DNA of 64,000 nucleotides, taken from NCBI RefSeq assembly GCF_000424625.1, contig NZ_AUKG01000003.1:524820-588819 (forward strand), in the 5' to 3' direction. A program made the translations under genes and the position numbers. Source of the DNA: Conexibacter woesei Iso977N. Lineage in GTDB: Bacteria; Actinomycetota; Thermoleophilia; Solirubrobacterales; Solirubrobacteraceae. The notes under the pieces were generated by a model. The model had not been told where the DNA came from and did no database searches. It saw only the letters and a list, made by a program, of their open reading frames with translations. Position 1 is the first letter of the stretch; every line of letters starts with the position of its first letter. Below, piece by piece: positions 16,869 to 25,599 of this stretch.

Positions 16869-17665
16869 CCGGCCGCTTCGGCCGGCGCGTCCTTCACGTA
16901 CAGGTACCAGTACGTCGTCGCCACGAAGATCGCCGCGCCGACCAGGTTGCCCAGGAACGCGAAGGCCCAGTTCTTGAGGACGTCGCCCCAGTCGAGGCCC
17001 GGCACGTGGGCGAAGATCGCGGCCGGCAGGAAGAACATGTTGGCCACGACGTGGTCGAAGCCCATCGCGACGAACGCCATGATCGGGAAGAAGATCGCCA
17101 GCACCTTGCCGCCGATGTCCTCGGCGCCGAGGGCCATCCACACGGCCAGGCAGACCAGCCAGTTGCAGCCGACCGCGCGCAGGAAGATCTGCCAGTCGGT
17201 CTCCGTCACGCCCTTCGCGGTCGCGATCCCGGCCAGTCGCGCGAGCGGCATCGGCGCAGTGACGACGCCCGTCTCCTTGGCCAGGAAGTAGGCCACGAAC
17301 AACGAGCCGGCCAGGTTCCCGATCAGGACCCAGAAGAAGTTGAAGGACAACCGGCCGAGCGTGACCCTCCTGTCCAGCAGCGCCAGCGGGACCAGCGCCA
17401 TGTTCCCGGTCAGCAGCTCGGAGCCCGCGACCACCACCAGGATCAGGCCCAGCGCGAACACGCCGCCGGTGACCAGCGTCTGGACGCCGCCCCAGATCTT
17501 GGGGTCCATGCCCGCCGACGTCACGATCGCCAGCAGCCCGGCGAACGCGATGTAGGCCCCGGCCAGGAACCCGGCGACGAGCGCGTGGTCCCAGCTCAGC
17601 GCGGCCTTCGTCGTTCCGGTCTGGACCCCTGCGCGGGCGATCTCGGCGGGCGACTTGAAGGACAT
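16865..17665 (-). CDS. Formate/nitrite transporter (FocA/FNT family)
   Basis: A 266 aa channel with six predicted membrane helices. FNT features include the N-terminal SPAEIARAGVQTGTTKAALSW, AGAYIAFAGLLAI, GSELLTGNMALVPLALLDRRV, NFFWVLIGNLAGSLFVAYFLA, NWLVCLAVWMALGAEDIGGKVLAIFFPIMAF (split here by reading context) and GFDHVVANMFFLPAAIF. It should pass formate across the membrane. It is the last gene of the formate dehydrogenase operon, 15 bp after the NrfD-like gene, with GAGGAG ahead of the ATG. Nitrite or hydrosulfide are alternative substrates in this family, but the neighbours favour formate. Confidence 0.9.
   Translation of the reverse strand: MSFKSPAEIARAGVQTGTTKAALSWDHALVAGFLAGAYIAFAGLLAIVTSAGMDPKIWGGVQTLVTGGVFALGLILVVVAGSELLTGNMALVPLALLDRRVTLGRLSFNFFWVLIGNLAGSLFVAYFLAKETGVVTAPMPLARLAGIATAKGVTETDWQIFLRAVGCNWLVCLAVWMALGAEDIGGKVLAIFFPIMAFVAMGFDHVVANMFFLPAAIFAHVPGLDWGDVLKNWAFAFLGNLVGAAIFVATTYWYLYVKDAPAEAAG
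16868..16886. terminator. GC-rich hairpin at convergent selA / formate-channel ends
   Basis: GCCGGCCG (16868-16875) and CGGCCGGC (16879-16886) form a perfect 8-bp stem around a CTT loop, starting at the last base of the selA stop codon. It lies within the last codons of the opposing gene. There is no U tract on either strand, so it is at most a weak or factor-assisted bidirectional terminator, or an mRNA end-protecting hairpin. Confidence 0.4.
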
Positions 17666-17680
17666 GGCGTGGGGTCTCCT

Positions 17681-18835
17681 CTACATCGTGGTGGTGACGT
17701 CCATGTCGTGATCGGGCTCCTCGCGCGTCGCGAGCCCGCGGTGGTTGAGGGCGACGGCTTCGTCGTCGCGTGCGGAGGCGATACCCGATTCCACCCACGC
17801 GAAGCGGAAGCAGAGGGCGGCGGACATGAACGCGGCGCTTGCGAGGTGGTCGGCCCAGCGCCCGAACCCGCGCCGGCGCGACAGCCGCAGCGCCAGCCCG
17901 CCGCGCGCCAGCCACTTCGCGCGCGAGAACCACCTGCCGCCCTCGCCCTCCTCCAACACGGAGGCCAACCGGCCCAGGTGATGGTGGTTGATCTCCGACA
18001 ACAGCAACTCGCTCGCCATCGCACCGCTCTCGATGACCAGCAGCGCGCGCTGCGACGGGTGGTCCTCGTCCTGGCCGAGCGCCGCGAGCGTCAGCCGCAC
18101 CGCGCCCGCGCCCGTCAGCGTCGCGGTCGAGACGAAGATCGGCCCGAGCAGCCACTTCGACCGGTTCCACACCGGGACCGCCGTCGCGGCGAGCAGCACG
18201 CCCGTGTAGGACCCCAAGTAGCCGCCGACGACCGCGTTGGCGCCGCCGAGCGCGCGCGCCGTCCGCCGTCGCCCGAGCAGGTCCGCGCCGACCGCGCCCG
18301 CGCCGAGCGTCCCGAAGAGCGACAGGCACCACGTGCCCATCGACATCGGCGACCGCGTCTTGAAGATCCGCAACATGTGGAAGAAGCGCTCGGGCCGCCC
18401 GAGGTCCTTGATCAGCAGCGGCGGCGCCGGGGCGAGCGCGAACAGCGCGACCTTGCGCGCGACCCGCGCCGACCGCTCGTCGCCCGCGAGGTCGCAGGCC
18501 AGGGCCACGAACGACGCGCCCGCCGCCATCCCGCCGACCCAGAAGTAGATCGGGATCTCGTGGCTCCAGACCGGCGCGTTCATCATCGGCCCCTGGACGA
18601 GCTCCGGCGGCGGGCCGCCGCGGCCGCGCCGGTTGGCGTCCTCGACCAATCCGGGTTCCGGAGGCTCGGCCTGCGCGTAGCGCGTGTCGCGCCGGTAGAT
18701 CGACGACCAGCGCGCGTCCTGCCAGCCGCGCCTGTGCAGCGCGACGCCCGCGCCCGCGACCGCGCGCCGCCACACGCCGGGCTCGCCCGGGACGCCGACG
18801 GCCGGCGTCATGTCGCGATCGCGCGGCCCGCTCAC
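17681..18835 (-). CDS. NrfD/PsrC-type membrane subunit of the formate dehydrogenase
   Basis: A 384 aa polytopic protein. The GTG at 18835 forms a GTGA overlap with the Fe-S gene stop and is preferred to the ATG at 18811. NrfD-family features include a helix with PIYFWVGGMAAGASFVALACDL, the conserved loop PPLLIKDLGRPERFFHMLRIFKTRSPMS (shortened here), SMGTWCLSLFG and GYLGSYTGVLLAATAVPVW. Such subunits anchor molybdopterin/Fe-S enzymes and exchange electrons with quinone without haem. It is thus the probable quinone-side partner of the upstream dehydrogenase. Residues ~40-75 are an extra hydrophilic segment rich in Pro and Arg. Confidence 0.85.
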   Translation of the reverse strand: MSGPRDRDMTPAVGVPGEPGVWRRAVAGAGVALHRRGWQDARWSSIYRRDTRYAQAEPPEPGLVEDANRRGRGGPPPELVQGPMMNAPVWSHEIPIYFWVGGMAAGASFVALACDLAGDERSARVARKVALFALAPAPPLLIKDLGRPERFFHMLRIFKTRSPMSMGTWCLSLFGTLGAGAVGADLLGRRRTARALGGANAVVGGYLGSYTGVLLAATAVPVWNRSKWLLGPIFVSTATLTGAGAVRLTLAALGQDEDHPSQRALLVIESGAMASELLLSEINHHHLGRLASVLEEGEGGRWFSRAKWLARGGLALRLSRRRGFGRWADHLASAAFMSAALCFRFAWVESGIASARDDEAVALNHRGLATREEPDHDMDVTTTM

Positions 18836-19899
18836 GCGCGCCGCCCCCGGCGCCGCTTGTCCCACGCGTCCCGCGCCAGCTCCAGCCCGCCCGCGGCCAG
18901 CGCCGCGCCGGTCAGCACGCCGCCGCCCGCCTTGGAGCCGACCCGCGACGACCGCCGCGCCGCGCCGAAGGCGACCGCCACGCCCGCCGCCGCGGCCAGC
19001 CCCGCGCCGACCGCCGCGACCGTCGCGCTGACGACGTTCTCCTGGATCGGCGAGTCCGCCTGCGCCGGCAGGCCGTAGCGCTCGGGCGGCTGGGTCAGCA
19101 GGAAGATCGAGCCCAGGCCGCCCGCCAGCTGCTCGCCCTCCGCGTCGCCGCCGCCGTAGAGGTAGGCGTCGGTCCGGCCGCGCGCGTGCAGGGTCGCGAC
19201 CCGCCGCCGCGCGACGTCGAGCAGCTCCTCGGTCGTGCCGAACTGGATCGAGTCGGTCGGGCACGCCTTCGCGCACGCGGGCTCCAGCCCGTCCTCGAGG
19301 CGGTCGTAGCAGAGCGTGCATTTGGCGGCGCGGCCGTCGTTCCTGTCGCGGTCGATCACGCCGAACGGGCACGCCGGCACGCAGTAGCCGCAGCCGTTGC
19401 AGATGTCCTGCTGGACGATGATCGTCTCGAACTCGGTCCGGACCAGCGCGCCGGTCGGGCACGCGTCCATGCAGCCGGCGTGCGTGCAGTGCTTGCACAC
19501 GTCGGACATGAAGATCCAGCGCGACATGTCGGCGACCGCGGCGGCGATGTCGACCTCCGGCTCCACACCGGTCTCCTCCGCGCGTTGCTCCGCGACGGCG
19601 ACCAAGTCAAGGTCATTGGCTTCGCTCACCGTCAGCGGCGTCGGCTCGTCCAGCTCGATGAAGCGCACGTGGCGCCACGTCGCGGCGCCGAGCCGGCCCG
19701 TGTGGTCGTACGAGCCGCCGCGCTTGAACTGCGAGCCGTCGGCCGGGAGGTCGTTCCACTGCTTGCAGGCGACCTCGCACGCCTTGCAGCCGATGCAGAC
19801 CGTCGTGTCGGTGAAGAAGCCCATGCGCTCGGCCGACTCGCGCCGGACCGACACCTCGCCGCGCGGGGAATGGGGGATTTGGACCCGCCCGCCCCTCAT
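18832..19899 (-). CDS. Formate dehydrogenase Fe-S (beta) subunit
   Basis: A 355 aa electron-transfer subunit with four ferredoxin-type cysteine clusters: CIGCKACEVAC (35-45), then CKHCTHAGCMDAC, CNGCGYCVPAC and CTLCYDRL...PACAKAC. This is the FdnH/FdhB pattern carrying four [4Fe-4S] centres from the catalytic subunit to the membrane subunit. The C-terminal ~90 residues contain one clear hydrophobic helix (VVSATVAAVGAGLAAAAGVAV) and a second weaker Ala/Gly-rich segment before a basic end, so the subunit is membrane-tethered. The ATG overlaps the catalytic-subunit stop (ATGA); an internal start at M26 is possible. Confidence 0.92.
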   Translation of the reverse strand: MRGGRVQIPHSPRGEVSVRRESAERMGFFTDTTVCIGCKACEVACKQWNDLPADGSQFKRGGSYDHTGRLGAATWRHVRFIELDEPTPLTVSEANDLDLVAVAEQRAEETGVEPEVDIAAAVADMSRWIFMSDVCKHCTHAGCMDACPTGALVRTEFETIIVQQDICNGCGYCVPACPFGVIDRDRNDGRAAKCTLCYDRLEDGLEPACAKACPTDSIQFGTTEELLDVARRRVATLHARGRTDAYLYGGGDAEGEQLAGGLGSIFLLTQPPERYGLPAQADSPIQENVVSATVAAVGAGLAAAAGVAVAFGAARRSSRVGSKAGGGVLTGAALAAGGLELARDAWDKRRRGRRA

Positions 19900-22800
19900 G
19901 CGTCGTTCTCCTCGAGGCTCGACGGTGAGAGCTTCGGCGTCTCGGCGACGTGGTCGCGGTTGACCGCCGCGTGCCCGACCGGCGCGAGGGTGACCCGCGA
20001 GGTCGCGGGCGTCGCGCGCCGTCCGGCGCGCACGTCGCAGGTCAGCGCCTTGGTCGTCTCGATGTTCACGTTGGGGTCCCCGCTCAGGTGCAGGACGTCG
20101 TTGGCGGAGTCGCCGGTGCTGACGCCGTTGTAGCCCCAGTGCCACGGCACCGCGACCTGGTGGATGGTCCTGCCCGCGATCCGCAGCGGCTTCATCCGGC
20201 CGGTGACCTTCGCGCGCGCCTCGATCTCCCCGCGGGCGGTGGAGAGGACGAGCCAGCCGCCGTCCTCGATCCCGCGCGCGGCCGCCAGCTCGGGGTCGAG
20301 CTCCACGAACATCTCGGGCTGCAGCTCCGACAGCCACGGCAGCGTCCGCGACATGCCGCCCGCGGTGTGGTGCTCGGTCAGCCGGAACGTCGTCATCACG
20401 ACCGGCCAGCGCGGGTCGGCGGTCTTGTTGATGGGGTTGTCGGGCCGCTCCCAGTGGATGGCGATGGGGTTGGAGCCCAAGGCGGGGTACAACAGGTTCG
20501 GGACCGGCGACTCGACCGGCTCGTAGTAGGTCGGCAGCGGCCCGTCGAGCAGGCCCGACGGCGCGTAGAGCCAGCCGCGGCCGTCGGCCATCATGATGAA
20601 GGGGTCGGTCCCGGCGATCGCGTCCATGCCCTCGCCGCCGTTCTCGGGCGGGACGTAGTCGGGGCGCTTGTCGACCGGGAAGTCCGGGACGTCGTAGCCC
20701 GTCCACTTGCCGGCCTCCTCGTCCCACCACACGTACTTCTTGCGCTCCGACCACGGCCTGCCGGACGGGTCGGCGGAGGCGCGGTTGTACAACATGCGCC
20801 GGTTCGCGGGCCAGACCCAGCCCCACTCGGGCGAGACCTCGCCGCCGGGCGCCGTGATGTCGCCCGCGTCGCGGCGCCTGGCCTGGTTGACGCCGTCGGC
20901 GAAGATCCCCGCGTAGATCCAGCAACCACATGCGGTCGATCCGTCGTTCTTGAGGTCCGCGAACCCGGAGACCGGCCTGCCGGTCGCGACGTCGTAGCCG
21001 TTGATCTCCCTCAGCACCTGCTCGACGACCGGCTCGGCGTGGGGGCCGTGCTCGGCGTAGGGCCAGCTCAGGTGGACGACCGGCCAGTCCTTCGGGTCCG
21101 CCGAGCCCTCGTAGTGCTTCATGATGCGCTTGGTCAGGTGGTGCATGAACCACAGCTCGCTGCGCGCGTCGCCCGGCGGGTCGAGCGCCTTGTCGCGCCA
21201 CTGCACCATCCGCTGGGTCTGGGTGAAGGACCCCTCCTTCTCGACGTGCGTGGCCGCGGGCATCAGGAAGACCTCGGTCTGGATGTCCTCGGTCCGCACC
21301 TCGCCGGCCTGGACCTCCGGCGCGTCGCGCCAGAACGTCGCGGTCTCGATCTCGTTGAGGTCGCGGACGACCAACCACCTCATGTTGCGCAGCGCGCGGC
21401 GCATGAGCCCGCCGTTCTGCGAGCCGACCGCCGGGTTCTGGCCCATCACGAGCATCCCGTCGAGGCCGCCGTCGACCGCGCGCATCATCGTCGGGTAGTG
21501 CGCGTGGTTGCCGGTGATCTTCGGGAAGTGCCCGAAGCCGTAGTCGTTCTCGGCCGTCGCGGCGTCGCCGAACCAGGCCTTCAACAACGAGATGATGTAC
21601 TGGTCGAAGTGCGACCACCACCCGCGGCGCGCGCCGCCGGTGTCGATGTAGGACTTGAGCGTCGTCTCGTCCTCGTGCGCGCGCGGCTGGTGCAGGTAGC
21701 CGGGGAGCAGGTCGTACAACGTGGGGATGTCGCTGGAGCCCTGGATCGTCGCGTGGCCGCGCAGCGCCATGATCCCGCCGCCGGGGCGGCCGATGTTGCC
21801 CAGCAGCAGCTGCAGGATCGCGCCGGCGCGGATGATCTGGACGCCGTTGGCGTGCTGGGTCCAGCCGACCGCGTAGCAGAGGGCGGAGGTGCGCTCGCGG
21901 CCGGAGTTCTCGATCAGCGCGTTGGCGACCTCGAGGAACTGCTCGCGCGGGATGCCGCAGATCTCGGCGACCATCTCGGGCGTGTAGCGGGCGTAGTGGC
22001 GCCTGATGATCTGGAAGACGCAGCGCGGGTCCTGGAGCGTCTCGTCGCGCGTGGGCGCGCCGTCGAGCATGCCGGCGCCGGTCGAGTGCACGAAGGCCTG
22101 GGTGGAGTGCTCGCGCTGGCCCGCGGCCGAGGAGATCTCGCCGCCCTCGTAGTTCCAGGTGTTGCGGTCGTACATCCCGGTCTCGGGGTCGAAGCCGGAG
22201 AAGAGGCCGCCGAGATCCTCGGTGTCCTCGAACCTGTCGTTGATGATCGTCGAGGCGTTGGTGTAGGCCTTGACGTAGTCCTCGAAGTAGGACTCCGTCT
22301 CGATGATGTGGGAGATCAGCCCGCCGAGGAACGCGATGTCGGTCCCGGCGCGGATCGGGACGTGCGTGTCCGCCGACGCGCCGGTGCGGCCGAGCCGCGG
22401 GTCGACGTGGATGACGCGCGCGCCGCGCTCCTTCGCGCGCATGACCCAGCGGAAGCCCACGGGATGGGCCTCGGCCATGTTGGAGCCCTGGATCAGGATG
22501 CAGTCGCTGTTGGCGAGGTCCTGCAGGAAGGTCGTCGCGCCGCCGCGACCGAACGAGGTCCCCAGACCGGGGACCGTGGAGGAGTGTCATATCCGCGCCT
22601 GGTTCTCGATCTGCACCGCGCCGAGCGCGGTGAAGGACTTGCGGATGAGGTAGTTCTCCTCGTTGTCGAGCGTGGCGCCGCCGAGGTGCGCGAACCCGAG
22701 CGTGCGGTCGACGCGCTTGCCGGTGTCCGGGTCGACGGTCTGCCAGCCCGCCTCGCGCGCCGCGATGACGCGCTCGGCGATCATGTCCATCGCGCGTTCG

Positions 22801-23174
22801 AGCGGCAGGTCCTCCCACTCGGTGCCGCCGGGCCTGCGGTACCTGACGGTCGTCAGCCGGCCCGGCTGCTGGACAAGCTGGCGCGACGCCGTCCCCTTCG
22901 GGCACATCGTGCCCTGGTTGACCGGCGAGCCGGGATGGCCCTCGATGTCGACCAGCTCACCACCGCGCGTGTACACCGCCTGCGCGCACCCGACCGCGCA
23001 GTACGGGCAGACCGACGACGTGACGTCGAGGCCCGCGATGCGAGAACCCGCGCCCTTGGTGGCCTTCGAGACGCTGTGCGGCCCCATGCCCCAGTCGGCG
23101 GCGCGGCCGACGAGCGGCAGGTCGCGGAGCTTGCGGAAGGGCGTGGGGTCTTTCGGGGCCACCGGCCGGACCAT
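19896..23174 (-). CDS. Selenocysteine-containing formate dehydrogenase catalytic subunit (UGA read through)
   Basis: A 1092 aa molybdopterin-bis(MGD) enzyme oxidising formate to CO2. The frame contains one in-frame TGA at 22589-22587, residue 196, in the context NQARI-U-HSSTVPGLG, where selenocysteine binds Mo/W. An N-terminal [4Fe-4S] motif (C56, C59, C63, then CPKG) is present, with typical downstream motifs (GSNMAEAHPVGFRW, GHATIQGSSDIPTLYD, MGQNPAVGSQN, TEHHTAGGMSRTLPWL). Position 196 equals that in E. coli FdnG. No twin-arginine signal precedes the Fe-S motif, so the enzyme probably stays cytoplasmic. The start is one of two adjacent ATGs (23177/23174). It heads the dehydrogenase/Fe-S/NrfD/channel operon. 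Confidence 0.95.
22557..22589 (-). promoter_or_regulatory. Bacterial SECIS element with its UGA codon
   Basis: In mRNA sense the UGA (22589-22587) is followed by an 11-nt spacer and then GGUCCCC-GGUCU-GGGGACC, a perfect 7-bp stem with a five-base GGUCU loop (stem arms at 22575-22569 and 22563-22557). The GGUCU apical loop and the ~11-nt spacing are those of the E. coli fdhF SECIS recognised by SelB. With selA, selB, selC and selD next door this strongly supports selenocysteine insertion. Confidence 0.95.
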
Positions 23175-23253
23175 CATCGCGCACGACCGGGGGCGATGCC
23201 AGGCGCGTTGACGGATGCGGACGCAGTGGCCGCGCGGGATGCTGGTTCGTGTC

Positions 23254-23904
23254 ATGAGCGAGGTCATCGAGCAGGTGGTGTGCGCGGAGGTGTTCGCGCC
23301 GTGGGCGGATGCGCAGCGGACCGTGGAGGCGCTGGCGCTGGAGCCGTTGATGGACCCGCGCGCGCTGCGGCACGGTCCGGGGTTGCTGGCGCGGGAGGAG
23401 GCGGCGCGGATCGCGCGGTGGTTCGGCGGGCCGTCGTACGCGCCCGCTCACCTGATCGCCGATGCCTATGAGGCGCTGGAGCGCGAGACGCGCGCGCTGC
23501 ACGCCGTCGTCCGGGCGACGCTCGGCGTCCGCGTGCACTACACGCACGGCTCGACCGACCCCTATGACAACGCCGAGGAGCTGTGCGCCGACCTGCGCGC
23601 GACGCGCACGATGATGCTCCGGACCGCGGCGCTCGACACGCCGCACCCGCGGCTGGACTCGTCGCGCGGCGGGACCCTCGACCGCCTGCGGGTCGTCCAC
23701 GACGTCTTCGGCCACGCTGCGCTCGGCCTCGGCTTCGACCTGCAGTCCGAGTACGCGACCTGGCTGCAGTGCCGGACCCTCTTCTCCCCGCGCGCGCGAG
23801 GCGCGGCGTTCACCGAGCTCGTCGGCGCGGTCACGACGTTCGTGGCGACCGGCGCCAAGCCGACGCTGCGCGCCGACCTCCCGCCGGAGGACCTGCTGGC
23901 GTAG
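23254..23904 (+). CDS. Unrecognised protein with HDxFGH motif (possible non-haem iron site)
   Basis: A 216 aa soluble protein, start taken at the ATG giving MSEVIEQVVCAEVF; in-frame ATGs at 23239 and 23215 exist. I do not recognise a named family. The central part reads RLRVVHDVFGHAALGLGFDLQSEYATW, with H149-D-V-F-G-H154 and a glutamate at 188 (FTELVG). The HDxxGH...E spacing resembles the 2-His-1-carboxylate iron site of aromatic amino acid hydroxylases, but overall similarity is not obvious. It is divergent from the formate dehydrogenase and 12 bp upstream of a TPP enzyme, so it may act in that pathway. Confidence 0.7.
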   Translation: MSEVIEQVVCAEVFAPWADAQRTVEALALEPLMDPRALRHGPGLLAREEAARIARWFGGPSYAPAHLIADAYEALERETRALHAVVRATLGVRVHYTHGSTDPYDNAEELCADLRATRTMMLRTAALDTPHPRLDSSRGGTLDRLRVVHDVFGHAALGLGFDLQSEYATWLQCRTLFSPRARGAAFTELVGAVTTFVATGAKPTLRADLPPEDLLA

Positions 23905-23916
23905 GATCGCGCCCGG

Positions 23917-25557
23917 ATGGCCGGGCAGACGGTGGCGGAGGCGGTCGGGGAGCAGCTCGCGCGCGAGGGCGCGCAGGTCGTCTTCGGGCTGATGGGCTCC
24001 GGCAACCTGGTGGTGACCAACGCGCTCGTCGCGGGCGGCGCGCGGTTCTTCGCGGCGCGGCACGAGAACGGCGCGGTCGGGATGGCCGACGGCTACGCGC
24101 GGACGACGGGCAGCGTCGGCTTCGCGTCGGTGCACCAGGGCCCGGGGTTGACCAACACCTTGACGGCGCTGACCGAGGCCGCGAAGGCCCGGACGCCGCT
24201 GGTCGTGCTCGCGGGGGAGACGCCGGCGGCGGCGCTCAGCTCGAACTTCCGGATCGATCAGCATGACCTCGTGGAGTCGGTCGGCGCGGCCGCCGAGCGC
24301 GTGCACTCCGCCGCGACCGCCCGCGCCGATGCGACCCGCGCCCACCTGCGCGCGCAGCGCGAGCGGCGGCCGGTCGTCCTGATGCTCCCGATCGACATCC
24401 AGGCGCAGCCCGCGCCGCCGGAGGATCCGGCCGCCGCGGAGGCGCGCGCGGTGGTGGCTCTGCCCCCGGCGCCGAACCCGGCGGCGCTCGACGCGGTCGC
24501 GGCGCGACTGGCGGCGGCGGAGCGGCCGGTCGTGCTCGGTGGGCGAGGGGCGGTCGTCGCGGAGGCCGGGCCTGCTCTGCGGCGGCTCGCCGAGCAGAAC
24601 GGTGCGCTGCTGGCGACGAGCGCGGTCGCGCACGGCCTCTTCTCCGGCGACTCCTACAACATCGGCATCTCCGGCGGGTTCGCGTCGCCGCTGGCCGCCG
24701 AGCTGCTCCCGCAGGCCGACCTGATCCTCGCGTTCGGCGCGACGCTCAACCACTGGACGACGCGCCACGGCGCGCTGATCGGGCCGGACGCCGAGGTCAT
24801 CCACATCGACTTGGACCCCGCGGTGGCGACCGTCGTCGGCGACGCCGCCGCGACCGCCGACGCGCTCCTCGCGCGCGCGTCCGACTCCAGGCCCGGCTGG
24901 CGGACCGAGGCCCTGGCCCAGCGGATCGCGAGCGAGCGCTGGAACGACGTGCCGTTCGACGACGCGCCGCAGCCGGGCACGATCGACCCGCGCACGCTGT
25001 CCAACGCGCTGGCGGCGCGGCTGCCGGAGGACGTCGCGATCGCCGTCGACTCCGGGCACTTCACCGGCTGGCCCGCGATGCACCTGCACGTTGCGAACGC
25101 GCGGTCGTGGCTGTTCGCCAACGCGTTCCAGGCGGTCGGCCTCGGCCTCGGGATGGCGATCGGCGCCGCGGTCGCGCGCGGCCCGGAACGCGTGACGGTC
25201 GCCGCGCTCGGCGACGGCGGGACGTTCCTCTCGCTCCAGGAGCTCGAGACCGCGGCGCGCCTGCAGCTGCGCCTGCTCGTCGTGGTCTACGACGACCACG
25301 CCTACGGCGCCGAGGTCCATCACTTCGCGCCGCTCGGCGTCGACGTCGCGCCCGCGCAGTTCCCACCCGCGGACCTCGCCGCGATCGCGCAGGCGCTCGG
25401 CGTGCGGGGCGTGACGGTCGAGTCGGCCGCCGATCTCGACGCCGCGCTCGCGGGCTGGCTCGGAGCAGGCGCCGGCTCGGGCCCGCTGCTGCTCGACGCC
25501 AAGGTCGATCCCACGATCGCCGCCGCGTGGCTCGAAGAGGCCTTCCGCGCGGGCTAG
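23917..25557 (+). CDS. Thiamine diphosphate-dependent enzyme (acetolactate synthase/benzoylformate decarboxylase-like)
   Basis: A 546 aa protein with the three-domain plan of ThDP decarboxylases/synthases. The N-terminal pyrimidine domain has AARHENGAVGMADGYAR with catalytic E50; the middle Rossmann domain spans ~190-330. The C-terminal domain has the ThDP/Mg motif starting G432-D-G-G and ending VVYDDHAYG, with Asp where Asn is common. The length fits acetolactate synthase, benzoylformate decarboxylase or sulfoacetaldehyde acetyltransferase-like enzymes; no regulatory subunit is nearby, so branched-chain biosynthesis is unlikely. It is 12 bp after the HDxFGH gene and 42 bp before a cyclase, suggesting a small catabolic operon. 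Confidence 0.88.
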   Translation: MAGQTVAEAVGEQLAREGAQVVFGLMGSGNLVVTNALVAGGARFFAARHENGAVGMADGYARTTGSVGFASVHQGPGLTNTLTALTEAAKARTPLVVLAGETPAAALSSNFRIDQHDLVESVGAAAERVHSAATARADATRAHLRAQRERRPVVLMLPIDIQAQPAPPEDPAAAEARAVVALPPAPNPAALDAVAARLAAAERPVVLGGRGAVVAEAGPALRRLAEQNGALLATSAVAHGLFSGDSYNIGISGGFASPLAAELLPQADLILAFGATLNHWTTRHGALIGPDAEVIHIDLDPAVATVVGDAAATADALLARASDSRPGWRTEALAQRIASERWNDVPFDDAPQPGTIDPRTLSNALAARLPEDVAIAVDSGHFTGWPAMHLHVANARSWLFANAFQAVGLGLGMAIGAAVARGPERVTVAALGDGGTFLSLQELETAARLQLRLLVVVYDDHAYGAEVHHFAPLGVDVAPAQFPPADLAAIAQALGVRGVTVESAADLDAALAGWLGAGAGSGPLLLDAKVDPTIAAAWLEEAFRAG

Positions 25558-25599
25558 CCCGACGCAACACCACCAACAACCCAGACCAAGGACCAGCAC

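Noticed and set aside
14313..18773. 1486-codon minus-strand frame across selB, selA and the formate channel
   Set aside because: It crosses three well-identified genes in the wrong frame or strand and has no family signatures.
22587..22589. Formate dehydrogenase as a pseudogene or two separate genes split by TGA
   Set aside because: The TGA is at the Sec position, followed by a SECIS hairpin, and the frame is intact on both sides with sel genes adjacent.
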